Assembly: GCA_016858145.1 (NCBI GenBank) | Contig: JAEHOE010000095.1 | Coordinates: 310,001-374,000, forward strand | Origin: Edaphochlamys debaryana | Lineage: Eukaryota; Chlorophyta; Chlorophyceae; Chlamydomonadales | DNA length: 64,000 bases | Reading direction: 5' to 3' | Part shown: piece after piece, positions 12,501 through 25,000 of the stretch | How the letters are laid out: each line of letters begins with the position of its first letter | Numbering within the stretch: the stretch's first letter is position 1 | Notes under the pieces: model-generated | Databases searched by the model: none | What the model was told of the DNA's origin: nothing | The model's input: the letters and a program-made list of their open reading frames with translations, nothing else | Translations under genes and position numbers: made by a program

Positions 12501-14149
12501 GGCAGACCGAGGGCAAGCCGGGGGCCCCCGAGGTGGGAAGCGAGGATGGCATACGGTCGTGCGTGGCGCACGCTGCTTGCCGTACGGGTGCCGTACGGGT
12601 GTCGTGCGGGTACACGCGCACCTGCTTCTCCCGTATGAGCTCCAGCAGCGGCATGAGTCCCGGCATGGCGCTCACGGCCTTGGCGGCCTCGGCCTCGATC
12701 TGCAGTGGGGGGGGGCAGCACGGGCAGCACGCGCCGCACGAAGCTTGGTGCCTGGAAGACGGCCCACCAGCTCCGCTGCCCTTTCCTCCTCCCCCCACCC
12801 TCATGGTACCTACCTGCAGGATGGTGGCCCTGGCCCCCTTCCTCCTACCTCTGCCCCCACCCTTCCACCGTTCCAAGCCCCCCTCTCCCTCTCCTCCCCC
12901 TCCCCCGAGGCACCTGAAGGATGGTGTCCATGACCCCCTAACCCCCCATCTCCCTACTCCCCCCCCCCCCAGGCACCCCCACCTGCAGGATGGTGTCCAT
13001 GGCCCCGGCGATGCGGGCCGGCTCCCCCCAGGCCTCCATCACCGTGAACAGGTCGCCCATGGGGATGCCTTTGGGGAGGGGGGGGGGGGAGGATGGGTTC
13101 TTGCAATGTGCGTCCTCTTGAAACTATCTTTGAGGAGATTGAGTGAGTCGCCCCGAGGGGTCGTTCAGGGGGCTGCCTGGGAGGGCGGCAGTTGAGGCTT
13201 GAGGGGAGAGGACGGCATGGGTAGGAGAGCGGACAGCGGGGGAGGGCGGCAGTGGGGGGCCTGCCCCCGGCACAGGGCTTCCAAGGCAAGCGGAGGGGGA
13301 AGGGGAGGCTGCACCCAGCTCGGGCCCCGCACCAGCGCCGCCGCACCGCTGCTGGGGGGCACCAGCCCCTGAGGCCCACCCTGGGCCCCGGTACTGAGCA
13401 CGCAGTCCGCTACACCCGTAGCACTACCGCACGCCTCACGACAGTGCCCTGTCCACTGGACTTCCCTGGACCGCACAGCACGCCAGCGCCTGCACCACCC
13501 TCAGGCCCGCCCCCAGGTTCCCGTGACCCCAGGTTCCCCCGTCCCCAGGTGCCCCGATCGTCGCCCCTACGTCTCCCCCCCAGGCTTTCCGCCACGTCCC
13601 TCCCACGGACCAGGCCCACCCACCACCACCCGCTCTGCGCCGCTCAATGCTGCCCCCCCGCTCCCGGACGTTTGTCGCCCTTGGTCGCCCCAAGCCCCTC
13701 TTTGCTCTCGCTTCAGCCCTGGCTTCCAGTAGCTGTGGGTTCGTCCTCACCCGTCCTCGCACGCATGTCCGCAAAGTCGATATGGGCCTGAGTGAGGGTG
13801 CCGTCCATGTCTGCAGGTGGCGGTGAGGGGCGATGGATGGATGGCAGGCGTTTGGGTGAGCTGAGCACAGGTGAGCCAGCGCCCCGACCCAGTGCTCCCC
13901 GGTCTAACTGTATTGCAGAAGTGGTAAAGGGGGAGCGGAGGGAAGAAGGCCGCAAGCGCTGCGGATGGCTCACCCACCGAACACGAGCGCCTTGTAAAAC
14001 AGAGGCCGGTGCCCGTTTGTAGCGGAGCTCGCCGCTGTTGCGACAACCTCCTCAGTCACGGCCGCGCGCGCCAGGATAACGCGAGCTGGGACGCTTGCCC
14101 TGCGCCGGCCAGCGACCGCCGTCCGCGCTGTCTGTCTGTGGAGCTGCAT
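9558..14149 (-). CDS. Fusion of a HAD-superfamily phosphatase with a SAM-methyltransferase-like domain, probably organelle-targeted
   Basis: Eleven exons: 14149-13978, 13810-13751, 13068-12983, 12699-12622, 12323-12231, 12016-11954, 11828-11540, 11280-11078, 10788-10623, 10214-10114, 9722-9558. The product is 491 aa and all phases agree. Residues 1-50 are rich in Arg, Ala and Val and resemble a transit peptide. The HAD domain shows motif I FDMDGTLT (nucleophile D58, acid D60), motif II VALVTRN (T139), motif III around YVKPD (K173) and motif IV MIGDSFED (D198, D202). It resembles the plant HAD hydrolase typified by Arabidopsis At2g33255 (recalled). From about residue 281 a Rossmann-type domain follows: LLHVFCGSGALTK (motif I), WGVDSD, FDVVMLDG and LAPGGRVV, as in spermidine-synthase-like or methyltransferase folds. 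Substrates are unknown. The reading frame is continuous between the two domains. Confidence 0.85.
10371..10660. repeat. Triplicated exon-9 donor junction of the HAD-methyltransferase gene
   Basis: The real end of exon 9 with its donor (about 10614-10660) is repeated twice further into the same intron, at about 10491-10540 and 10371-10425. All three share CCGTCCAGCATCACCAC and the flanking intron bases (AATCCCCTCTCAACCC or a close variant). The unit is about 120 bp. Both copies keep the GGTGAGG donor (minus strand). Confidence 0.85.
12805..13010. repeat. Two degenerate copies of the exon-3 3' end
   Basis: The end of exon 3 and its donor (plus strand about 12979-13010, reading CACCTGCAGGATGGTGTCCA) reappears at about 12907-12935 and, more diverged, at about 12807-12838, inside the following intron of the HAD-methyltransferase gene. 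Confidence 0.7.
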
Positions 14150-14858
14150 ATTGTAGTGGTTTATAGACTAGAGCGATTAGGGTGCGTTCAAAGGCGACAG
14201 GGTGTGCACAGGCGCGGAACGGACGGTGCGGGCGCTGCAGCTCGAATATGGCGCGCTCCGTGTATTGCGGTTACTGCGAGGCTAATGGGGCTGGTATACG
14301 CTATCACCCTGCGGTCGTGCGATGCACCGCACCACGTCGCCGTACATGGCCGAGCAAGTGAAGCGGCCTTTGTAGCCGATATGCACGTACTGTAGCCGAT
14401 ACGCACGGTATGCACTTGGGCTCCTACTCAGGGCACTGAGAGAGGGAGCCAGCGGGGGACGGGCGGGGAGCTGCGGGGTGAGCTGCGCGGGTCATGGATA
14501 GCCGGGGATGGCATGAACCGGAGCCTCGGCCTCGGCCTCAGGTTGTCTTGGCCAGGCCAAAAGCCGCAAGGTGAGATGGAGGTGGGGAGTCACGGCAACT
14601 TATGCGCTGGACACACGGGGGGTTCCGTGCCGTCCGGTGCCGGTGACTCAGCCCAGCTCAGCCCTTTGCACCAACTCCCGCAACCTCGGGGGATCACCCC
14701 CATTGTCTTGCGTCCCTTGAACCCGTGCCTTCACTGCCTTGACCCTCATCCAGCCCGACTCTCGCCTCTACGCCTCAGCCTGCGTCAACACCCTGCACCT
14801 GTTGTAGAGCACGCTTGCACCACCAGCCAGCAACACACGCGTGACCCGAAGCTACGGC
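14150..14858. other. Intergenic: promoter of the HAD-methyltransferase gene and 3' UTR of the ankyrin gene
   Basis: No supported exon. Both neighbours are on the minus strand, so this stretch carries the ankyrin gene's 3' end and the promoter of the HAD-methyltransferase gene. No TGTAA pentamer was seen on the minus strand. Confidence 0.5.
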
Positions 14859-17800
14859 CTACGGCTTGCGCTTCTGCTGCTTCTGCTTCTTGTCATCCTT
14901 CTGCTTCTGCGTAGCTTTCTGCATGTGCTGCGTCAGCAGCTGCGCCACGGCCGATCCCTTGGGCGCCACCTCGAGGGCCGTCATGCCGTACTGCACGGGT
15001 CGAGGGGGCCAGACAGGGGCGGGGGGTGATCCGCACACACGGGTACCCGGGCTGGTGCCACCTGTGCTTAGCACGCCACGCACCTGGTTTCCCTGCTGCG
15101 GGTTTGCGCCCGCCTCCAGCAGCGCACGTGCGGCCTCCTCGTGACCCTCCCGAGCCGCGAGGTACAGCGGCGTGTCCCCTTCCTGGAGGGGTCATCGGTG
15201 GGGCCGCCACACCACAGCATGCAATTCTCCATTTGCCGCCCCCGTGCCCTCACACGCCCAGAGATGCCTCAGGTCTGACGCACCTTATCTTTGGCGTGAG
15301 GGTCAGCTCCACCAGCGACCAGGGCCCTGACCGCTTCCGCGTGGCCACAGCCGGCTGCCATGTGCAGTGGGCTAACGCCGTTCTGCATGCACGCGCGGGA
15401 GGCTAGCTTGGCGATTGATGCAAGCACACCGGTACGTACCCTCGGGGTGTGGGGCGCTACACATCTCGGCATGGACAACAGAATGATACGGCAGTACGGC
15501 GCACGCACATTGTCGGCCTTGTTGATGCCCTTGTCGACAGCGGCCAGGACCTTGACCACCTCCGCGCGGCCCTCGGCGGCGACGTAGTGCAGGGGCCGGC
15601 GGCCGTCCTGTGTTGGGAAGGAAGCATACTTATGGAACGTTCGGAAGACTACTGCTGACGACACAGATGTCCCAGCTTTCGCCCTACCACGTCACACGCT
15701 GCTAGGCTTGCTTTGCGTTGCAGCAGGAGACGGGCGACGTCGGGGCTCGATGCGAAGTGCAGCGGCGTGGGGCCCTGCGCGTGAGTACGAACTACCGGGT
15801 GTCACCATCCAAGCGAAGCGCGTCACCCTGGGCCACCCTCCAGTCCCCCTTAGATGCTCACAAGAAACTTTGCCTGCTTCCAAAAGTCATCATCGTACTT
15901 GTTCCTGATGCTGTCCTGCGAGGAGCAGCAAGCAAGCAAGTAGTGCGTGAGCGCGGCTACCTACGCCGGGTTCCAGGCCCAGGGCTCCATGCCGTACAGA
16001 GGTACGGGCACACGTGCCGATACAATAACCTCATTTGGGTCAGCGCCCGCGTCAAGGAGAGCCTCCACTGCCTGCGCGTCGCCTGACATTGCTGCGAGGT
16101 GGATGGCCTCGACTCCCTGCATGCCGGGTTGCACAGCAAGCAAAGGCCCCGCTCATCTAGCGGAGCGAGTGCACGGAATGCAACAGCGCATGCACTTACA
16201 CCCGGTCCCTTGGCGTTGGCGCGGGCTCCCTTCCGTAGCAACAGCTGCACGCTCTCAAATGTGCCCTCAGTGGCAGCAAGCATGAGCGGCGTCGGGCCCC
16301 TCTGTCGAATGGGAGGTAGGGACGCAGCAGGTGATGAGGCGTGGTATCAAGCGTGCGTGCCTGCCTCGACCATTAGGTGATGAGCGGTGCGTGTCCGTAC
16401 GCACACCGTGCATACCTCACCCACGACGTCGGCCTTGGCGCCCGCCCCCAAGAGGGCTTCCAGCAACCTTGCGTCACTCTGCCCTGCAGCCCAGTGGACT
16501 GCCGTGAAGCCCTGGGTGCAGGCAGCGAACATGGCCACGCGGGGCAGGCAGGGTCAGGGCAAAGACTCCCTTGTTGTACTTGTTGCCAGCTAGCAGACGC
16601 TGCTCACCTCGTTGTCCTTTACTTCAGGGTCTGCCCCATGCGAGAGCAGCAGCTTCGCGGTGTCAAGCCGTCCAAACAAAGCCGCAACGTACAGGGGCGT
16701 CGCACCGTCCTGCGTGGGATGGGAGCGGTCTATGGCATCACTCCATCCCGAGCCCCAGTAAGGAGGCCCAAGCCAGGTGGGCCATCCGGGGGCCGAGGCA
16801 AACAGGCTCCCGTCATCCATGGTGACTTGCCGAGCATTTCTCGTCCGCCTTGACGCCCCTTGACAAGAGCTCCTTCACGACTTCGGAGCCCTCCGCCGCG
16901 GCGGCCCTGTGCAGCGGCGTGATGCCCTGCATGGCACGAGGTAGGTGTGGGCGGTGCAATGCGTGGGCTGACATGGGCCGAGGCTGATGCAGGCGGCTCA
17001 GCGCTGAAGGCGCATGCATGCCTAAGCCAAGTGTCACCATGAACCTGCTGATTCTTGGCATGCGGGCTTGCGCCGCCGGGGTCAAGCAGCAGCCGGACCA
17101 TCTCCACGTCGCTGCAGAGGCAGGCCGCCATCAGCGGTGTGGTGCCCGCCTGCGTGCCGGGAGGGGTCAATGCGGGGGCTCAATATGCAGGCCCAATGCG
17201 AGTGCCAGTCAAGTGCGGGGGCCAGGTGCGGCGTGCGGGGCCCAAGAGTGGGGGCCCAACGCGGGCCACTGCCGTATAGCAGAGAGTGCCACAGACATGC
17301 GCACCTCAGGCCTGCCCGTGTTCCCATCTCGAAGCAGGAGTTTCAGGAATGCATCGTCCGCGTCGTCACCGTCGCCGTCCTGCTCCTCCTTGTCCGGGTC
17401 GGAGCCGGAGGACGCAGCCATGTCCACCTGTGCCCCCCGCCTCAAAAGCTCCCGCAACACCTCGACGTTGCCCTTGCGGCCGGCCGCCGCACGCAGGGCC
17501 GTGAAGCCCTGTCGCAGGAAAGGAGAGGATAAAATTTGACTGCATCAGCATATCAGCATTTGACTGCATCAGCAGAGCGTGCGCGGGCGACTGGAGTTGC
17601 CTCGCCGAGGCCCTGGTCTCACCCGGGAGCCGGGGGGCCGGTCCACGTGGGCGCCCCGTTCCAGCAGCTCCCGTACGACGGCCAGGTGGCCCCCACGTGC
17701 CGCCAGGCTCAGGGCGAAGTGGCCGGCCTGTGTGCGGAAGCCGGAGCGAAGGCAGCAGGAGGCGTAGGGTGAGAAGGAGGACCCCAACGGATCCTTCGCC

Positions 17801-18466
17801 TGGTGGGTACGGCGCATCTGATCCCGCCCCCGCCCCCACTGGCGCCCACCTTGTTGCATGCGTGGTAGTTAGCGCAGGCGGAGAGCAGCTCCTTGGCCCT
17901 CTCCAGGTCGCCCTGCTCGCACGCCAGGCAGAGCTCCTCAGACCGCGGGTCCTGGACCGCTGCAGCAGGCTTTTGGGCCTAGGGAGTTTGGGAGTTTGGG
18001 AGGGGAAGGTGGCAACCGAAGGTCGGGGGAGTGAGGGTGCTCAACCTGGCCGGCGGCGGCAGAGCTGCTGCTGGTGGCGAGAGCGGCTGTGCGCGCGTGG
18101 CCCTCACCTCAATGCATCCCTACGCCCGACTGGTCTCCCAGGCCGTGCCCTCGCGCACTATTCGCTTGCACCCCACCCCTGGTGTACACCCCTACGCCCC
18201 ACAGCGTGCGGAGTGGTTTGCGGCCTTACCGGTGAAGGGGCTTGCTTGGATCCGCGTCGCCCAGGCGCCTTGCCTTCTTTCTTGGCCGCGGCGACCCAGC
18301 TGGGCTGCGCGGCGGAGCCGTGCCCTCCGCCATGGGTTTGGGCTGGCGGAAAGCGCGGTGCGAGCGATAGAGAAGCCTGGCGGCCGCCCGAAACGAGGCT
18401 GGGTCGACGCAGCAGCAGTAGCGGGTGCCGCGCGGGCGCAGCCGCCAGGGCGGTGCTGCGCAACAT
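14859..18466 (-). CDS. Ankyrin-repeat protein, 610 aa, 16 exons
   Basis: Exons: 18466-18230, 17978-17850, 17727-17623, 17508-17305, 17149-17045, 16926-16831, 16709-16608, 16511-16416, 16301-16200, 16116-16030, 15915-15862, 15774-15688, 15607-15509, 15382-15284, 15182-15084, 14990-14859. Every intron is phase 0 and most middle exons are 87-105 bp, one ankyrin unit each. Examples are DGATPLYVAALFGRLDTAKL, NGVSPLHMAAGCGHAEAVRA and EGDTPLYLAAREGHEEAARA. About a dozen repeats are present, with an acidic insert (DPDKEEQDGDGDD) in exon 4. The N terminus (MLRSTALAAAPARHPLLLLRRP) resembles a transit peptide. The C terminus is a Lys/Gln-rich tail ending in KQKQQKRKP. The intron after 16831 has a GC donor. 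Ankyrin proteins are scaffolds; partners are unknown. The donor at 15688 is the least certain. Confidence 0.85.
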
Positions 18467-19378
18467 GGCTTGGCTAGCTAAGTTGCTTCTCTCGCTAGCA
18501 TCTGCTTGCTAAGTCAGGTCTCGGTTGAGGCGAAGTGTAGGGAGACGCCAGGCGAGATGGCAGGCCACGGGTCCGCCGTGAGAATCCCGGCCGCATCATC
18601 ACGGGTCGCGGTCCTCAAAGCTGTGACAACTGGCTTGGCCGAGCCCTGGAATGTCTGGTCGGCGGCACATGCGCGCCGGTACAGTGTACAGCGTGGGAGA
18701 CGTGCGGCACTCCGCGCGAAGCCTTGCGAGCACGCACCGGGGGCCGAAAGATGGACGCGGGGCGAAACACATTCCACGCCGACCCGCGACAAAGTGTTGA
18801 AATCACCTCTACCTGAACGATTCCAAGCTGAATACAGGTGCATGGCAACACCGCGCTCAGTCCAGTCTCGAGCTGTGACGTAATAGCGAAGTTGGCGCCG
18901 CAGCATCCTCGCAATAGCTGCGCGCAAACTTAACGTAATAGCCTCGCTCTCGGTTTCGTACTGCAACGCGAGACTGGTAACAGATTTTTGCATCACTCCT
19001 TGGGCAACGGGTGCGAGTTGGTGCGAACGGGTTCCTGACCATGAGTTCGCGCCGGGCCATATAGTTCCCCTGCTCCAATTAATAAGGTGTAGGTGCAAGC
19101 AAACAATAGCCCTTGGCATCGCGCGCCGGGCGTGAAGTGCAGGTTTGTGTCTGGCTCCATGACACTCTTCGGCACTATCGCTCGGAGCGGCCTGGCGGGA
19201 TCTACCTTGATTCACAGGGTCTGAGGGAGCCCAGATTCCTGGTCGTCGGCGCTGCATACATGCCAGGCTCTTGCCCGGCCGGGCAGCATACAGCGGTGCA
19301 TTCAGGGTCCACCCTGCGGTGATAAGCTCCCATGCTGTGAGCTCCCTCACATGGCCACTGTTCGGTTGGCCACTTATC

Positions 19379-19456
19379 TGGTGCCTGGGCTGTGCATGCC
19401 TGACGGTGGCTGAACTTTGATCTTTCTACACGGGCCCCTGTTGTCAAGGTTCCCCG
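19379..19456 (+). repeat. Dispersed repeat, copy 1 (partner at about 57932-58008)
   Basis: Both copies carry CTGGTGCCTGGGCT-TGCATGCCTGACGGTGGCTGAA, then a GATCTT-CTACACGGGCCCCT-TTGTCA-GGTTCCCCG tail, with only a few mismatches over about 75 bp. The copies are 38 kb apart in the same orientation, and the flanks differ completely. Confidence 0.8.
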
Positions 19457-19581
19457 ACTCCACACGCTACGAGATCGTGCCCTTCCTCGCCATCCAGATG
19501 TGCGCCACGGTGGACGCCAGCAACGGTGCCGAACTGAAGATCTGGAAGTGCCAGGGACACCAGCACTTCGCAATCGTCTGA
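19450..19581 (+). pseudogene. Possible orphan 3' exon of a beta-trefoil (ricin-B-type lectin)-like protein
   Basis: An open frame ends at TGA 19579-19581 and reads FPDSTRYEIVPFLAIQMCAT, then VDASNGAELKIWKCQGHQHF. The pattern C-x-x-V-D-A-S-N-G-A-x-L-x-I-W-x-C-x-G-x-x-x-x-F is what a carbohydrate-binding beta-trefoil subdomain looks like. Codons are GC3-biased. No upstream exons, start or signal peptide could be joined to it, and it sits directly after a dispersed repeat, so it may be a relic carried with a mobile sequence. Confidence 0.3.
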
Positions 19582-22093
19582 GCACTCGGCAGCAGTGGGC
19601 GCTGAAGATAGAGGGTGCGCCTATCTAGCGCCAATTGTTGGAATCCGCGGGAGGGGAGGTAGAGGGTGCGGGACCCCTTGCTGCGTGCTGTCTATCTACG
19701 TGACGGCGAATCACTCGTACGTAACCCCGCCTCCTGTGCCAGCTGGACATGTACGTCTGTCCGAGGCCGAGAGCCGAGGGTTAGTTGGAATTGGGAGCCT
19801 GCGCCGTGATGCAATGAGGGCAAACTCTTGCCCGTGGGCTTGCACTGAATAGACCCATGCGGTGTCATCCCCCTAATTGCTTTCCTGGTGGTTCCCGGAT
19901 TGGTTGCTTGCCATTCGCTTGCTGGCACATCCCCTCAAGCCGAGGTGCTCAGCTGAGGTGTTGGGTCCCAGGGGCCAGAGAGGCACACATCCTTGAGGTG
20001 ACGAGACAGACTGTTGGCGAGGATTGCCGTACACAAGCATGCGAAGGCCCACATCCGGGCCACAGGCCTGCCCACAGCTCTCAGTGGCAACCACACGTAC
20101 GGCACCGCAGCTCTCCGCTCTCTCAAGACACCTAGAAATGGAATGGACGGAATCCTAAGGGTATGTGCAACCCCGCCGCCGGCAGGGGCAGCGCGGAGCC
20201 AAGGCCCGCACAAGGTGTGCGGCGCCTCAGCAAAGCGGGTGTTCAGATCCCGATTTGGAGTTGGGTAATTCTTCATCATCTAGAGGTCAGCAGAGCACCA
20301 TCCCGAGAGCCTGCGGGGCCAAACCACAAATGAGCCGACTCCAGGCCGCCCCAAACACTCGACGCCGACAGGCCACTGCGTCCCGCGCGGACACACACGC
20401 CAAACAGTACTGGTAACCAGAAACGGATATGCACACGTGGCGCCTCGCGCACGCCTGTCCTCCAGGCGGGGAGTGCAGCCCGCACAGACAGGGGCGGGGC
20501 AGCGGCCCGGGCGCGGCGGCGGCGGCTGCGCCCCCGACGTCCCAGCAACGCCGCCCCACGCGCTCGCCCCGCCCGGGCCCGCCCGCCCCAGCCACCACAC
20601 CACACCGCAAGTGATCGTAACCCTCCCCGCCCCAAAATTGCCCCGCCACCTTATCGCGGCGGTCCGTCCCTCTCTCACCGGGCCCCGGTCGGCCCGCTTA
20701 TCAGGACCGCAGTCCGCATGCTCTCATGAGAGCGCGGCACAAGCCCGGCCCACATCTGCGCCGATTGACTTTACTTCGCGCATGTTAGTACCGTAGCCCT
20801 CGCCGCGCACATACACACACAAGGACGTCAAACACACGCAAAGAAACGCTCCGAGCTCCCATAACGCGCGCAGCCGCCACGCGCACAGGTGTCTCCTGCC
20901 CCTCAAGTCATCTTTCGGGCCCGTAAAACAGTCCAGTCCCAGAATAATGGTGCCTCTTTCTCTCGGTCAACCTTTCCAGTGCCCGCGTGTACCCTCCGCC
21001 CTGACGTGACTTGGGCGGGCACAGCTCTCAAAGAAGCGCTCCCGCTCCCTCCGTCTCGACCACTGCCAAGCAAGCTCTAAGACCCTCTGGGCCATATGCG
21101 TCGGGAAATCGCAAAGGAGCGCGCCGACAGAGCAGGCCATGCAAGCCCCAAACCCTGAACCGCCCGACAAAGCAAGTTCCGCCCCGCCCCATCCCATAGC
21201 ACCCAGCATCACGGCCGCATCCTTCCGCTCGCGCACAATGACCCGCGAGCTTCCGCATCTCACCCACACATACCTCAGCAATCCACCAGCAGTATGAACA
21301 CCAGGACACACAACCGAACGAAACCCGACAAACGTTCACGTTCACACCGCGCGGCCCCGGCCACACTCAGCCGCAACCGCCAGTACCATATGGGGGGACA
21401 GCACCGTTGCCCATGCACACGGGCCCGTATAAAAGTCACGGGTGTTCTTCAGGGGCCCGAGCTCCCGGGCATGTTATCCCCGAGCGTCCCCGACAGGTTA
21501 TATCTCTCACTGCGTCTCCGCGCCCCGCCGCACAAGCGGAGCCGTCCGGTCATGCGGTCCAAACGTAGCCAACACAAGTAGGCGCCTCACATGAAGGACG
21601 CAGCAACCAAACACAAGCCGAAACACCCCCTCAAGCGTGTTGCACTTCCGTTGACAGTAATACCCACTGCCCCCATGCGGTATTGCTCCTGTCCCGCGAA
21701 CGCCCGCGTCCCCGATTGCGGAAAGGTCACGGGATCAAGCCCCCTGCCTTCCGCTGCAAGCGAGCGGACGCCCAGAAAGCCCGAACGAAAGGGTCATTGT
21801 ATTCTCGAGCTGCCGCCGAGTCGCCGCCCCCCGGCCCGCGGCCGTGCGCCGCCCCTTTGGCTGCTTCTCCACCCCCCGCCGAGCGGCCCCAGCGCGGCAA
21901 ACGCTTTCGCCAGGGCCGCCCAGCGCGGTAGCAGGAGCCTCCAGCAGACACAAGAAGCGTGGCGCGTGGCGCTGGAAGCTGTGCATCGCACCCCCCACAG
22001 CCCTGCCACCGCCACCACTAGCAAGAAGTATGAAGAATGGGTGTATGCGTGCCGCGCTCCTCCTGCGCGCGCCGCGCCTCACTAGCGGCGCGG

Positions 22094-25000
22094 TCATTGG
22101 TGCTGCTGCCTGCGCGGGGCAGGCGGCTGGTTGCCCTTGGCGACCTTCATGTATCGCACGCCGCATGCGTTGCACAGCGTCTTGGGGCCGTGCGGGCCGG
22201 CGCGCCACACGGGTGTCGTCTGCAGAGGTGAGAGAGCATGTTCAGGGAGTGAGCAGAGGGTCAGCCCAGGACACACAATTGCTAGATAGTTATTGAAGCC
22301 GGCTCAAGCGCCAACGACGAGGCACGCAGTTTCCCGATGAACCCAGTCCTCCTCGACGGACGTGACTAGTCAACGTTCCACCAGCCCATGCCCAAACCCG
22401 CTGCCCGCCCGCACCTGTGTCCCGCACTGCGTGCAGCAGTGGCCGTTGGGGTTGGGCGCCGGAGCCTTGGGCGGGTTGCCGTTGGGCGACGCGCGCTTGC
22501 GGGGCTTCGGAACCGACGGCACGGGCCGCTTGGCTGCGGGGGGCAGAGCACACGAGCACGGCGTCAGGGCGGGCAGCCACAACAGCAAACGCACACACCC
22601 ATAACCAAACTCGGGATAAGACAGTCAAGAACAGCCCCCTGCCCTTCCACGGAGACAGCTGCACGAAGCCCCGACCCCTCTCCCGTTGCTCACTGTCGGG
22701 GAAGGCCAGGCCGGGCGTGAAGCCGGGCGGCAGGCCGGGCACCAGCGGGGCCGGCTGCCCGGGGACCAGGACCGGCTGCGGCATCGGCAGGGGCAGCGGC
22801 AGCGGCTGCTGCGCCGCGCCCTTGCTCTTGCCGCCGCGGCTGACAGGCGGTGCGGGCTGAGCCAGCGGCAGCGGCACAGTGCCGGGGCGAGCGCCCGCCG
22901 CCTGGCCGGTGGCGGGGTCGAAGAACGGCGCGTTGCGGCCGGGGAAAGCCGCGACGGCCTGAGCGCCGGCGGACTGCGCCGCCGGCGCGAGCGGGGTCGA
23001 GGCCGAGACGCAGGAGCTGTTGGGCGAAATCACGCCGGCCGCCTCGGGCGCCGTGGGCACGCCCAGCGGCTGCACCGTCACCTCCACGCCGTCCAGGAAC
23101 GACGTCATGGCGTGCATGTTGGCCGGCATTGACCGCACCGACTTCATGCCGCCGCCGCCACGCGGGGCGGCCGAGGAGGGCCAGCCGGCCAGCAGGCCGG
23201 CGGACGAGGTGGGGGGCATGCCGCCGGCCTCGGGCCAGGGCGGGAGCGTCCCCACGCGGGCGCGCTTGGGGCTCTTGGGCTCGGCGGAGCCGCCCATCCA
23301 GGGCGCCGGGACCATGGTGCCGGGCGGCAGCGGGCCCGTGCGCGTGCGGCTGCCGCGCGACGCGGCCAGCAGCGGGCTGGGCGAGGTGATGATCTTGCGC
23401 TTCACGTGCCCCGCCACGCCGGCCGAGAAGGGGCGCGAGGGCATGTTGTCCTCGGGCAGCTCCAGCAGCTCCAGCTCGTCCACCGACGGCGGCAGCTGCG
23501 GCGCGAGCAGCTCGCCCTCCGCCAGCCACTGCTTGCGGAGCTGCTGCTCATTGAGGGAGAAGCAGCGGCCGCGTGAGCCGAAGGCGGCCGAGTCGAGGTT
23601 GAGCTCGGAGGAGGAGTCGCCGCAGCCCAGCTGGAACTCCATGGGCAAAGTGTCCGTGGCGGCGCACGAGTAGGAGCGCATCATGTTGGCGGCACGGTGC
23701 GCTGCCGCGGCCCCAGAGGCGGAGGCCGCGGAAGCGCCGGCGAAGTTGTCGACGCTGTAGGCGCGGGGCATGCTGGAGGCGGCACCGGGCGCGGGCGCCG
23801 GGGCCGCCGGGCCCTCGGCGCACGGGCGCGCGCGCAGGCGCGAGAGGCTCAACCCGCCGAACGAGGGCATCGAGGTCGCGTACTCGTCCTCCCCGTGCGA
23901 GGATGGCGCAAAGCCTGGGCAAGAGCGGACACGAAGGCAGACAGGTTCGAGCCGAGGTCAGTAACGGTCAGCTAAGAAGCGGCCAGGCTCATGGCAAGGG
24001 TTCTGCGGCGCCGGCACATCCGCTTGATCTGGGTTGGGCATAACAGCATGCGAAATTCCCCAACCCGGCTGGAAATGCCACCGCTCAGCCGCAGCCGCAT
24101 ACAACATGCCCAAGCTGCTCCCACCCTCCCCAGCACCCTTCCTCTCGCCCGCTGAGCTCACCCGCGGAGTTGTCCTCCGAGGCCTCGCTGTGCGAAGACC
24201 CGTGCGCGGTGCCCTTGACGCCCGAGCTCTCGCCGTCCCCAACCGTGTGGCTCATGTCGCAATCGCTGCTCTCGTGCCCGTGCGAGTGGTTATCCGCCTG
24301 CTGCGGCCGCTGCTGCGTCACCGGCACCGTAATCGGCATGGGAAGCGGCAGGGGCAGGGGCAGCGGCGCCGCCGGCTGCGGCTGTGGCACTGAGGCCAGG
24401 ACCGCGGGGGCCTGCACCACGGCTGCAGGGGGCTGCGACGGCATGCCCGACTGGGAGGTGCTGCCTGACGCACGAGGCGGCAGGTAGGCGGGAACGCTCG
24501 GGGCGGTCCTGCGGAGATCGGGCGACGGAAGGGGCCGTGGGGATTGGTAAGGAGAGGGATGATGTGGGTCGGGGGCCATGTGGGTCGTGGGTTCAAGCGA
24601 GTGGTTGGCGGCATGCCCAGGTGCAGGCACGTGCGGCCAGTATATCCGAATCCGGTGGGCCCCATGCCTCACCAGCCCTGCGCCGCGGTCGCCGGCGGGT
24701 TGCGAGCTGTCCCGGAGTCGGCCGTGGACTGCCGCCCAGCGCATACCGTGTGGCCGTAGTGGTCAGCGGCAGCTGCAGGAAGGCATGGGGGAGGAGCGGG
24801 TCAGACCAATGCGTACGTCCACAGGCGGCAGATCCAAGGCCTCTCGCGTGGTAGCAAGCGCAATGGCGCAAGCGGTGCGAGTGGCGCAGCACAGCCAGGG
24901 GCGGGCTGGGGGGCCGAAACCCTGTGCGCAACTGCTGAGGGGTATTGCAGCCCTGGAGCGGCGACTGAAACGGGTTGACCACAGCCCTGCGCTCACCGAG

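Larger units (their letters stand above)
18467..22093. other. Long intergenic region with repeat and gene-remnant signals
   Basis: About 3.6 kb with no multi-exon gene that I can support. A 278-codon minus-strand open frame (18514-19350) shows no domain and odd composition. The stretch contains a dispersed repeat at 19379-19456 and a possible orphan exon at 19450-19581. Bases 20450-20620 are extremely GC-rich. The right part should contain the 3' UTR of the GATA gene. Confidence 0.5.

Noticed and set aside
17533..17577. Direct repeat of ATTTGACTGCATCAGCA in an ankyrin intron
   Set aside because: A simple two-copy repeat in one intron that does not copy an exon border; not counted with the echoes.
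18514..19350. 278-codon minus-strand open frame
   Set aside because: No recognisable domain, mixed codon bias and no neighbouring exons; most likely chance.
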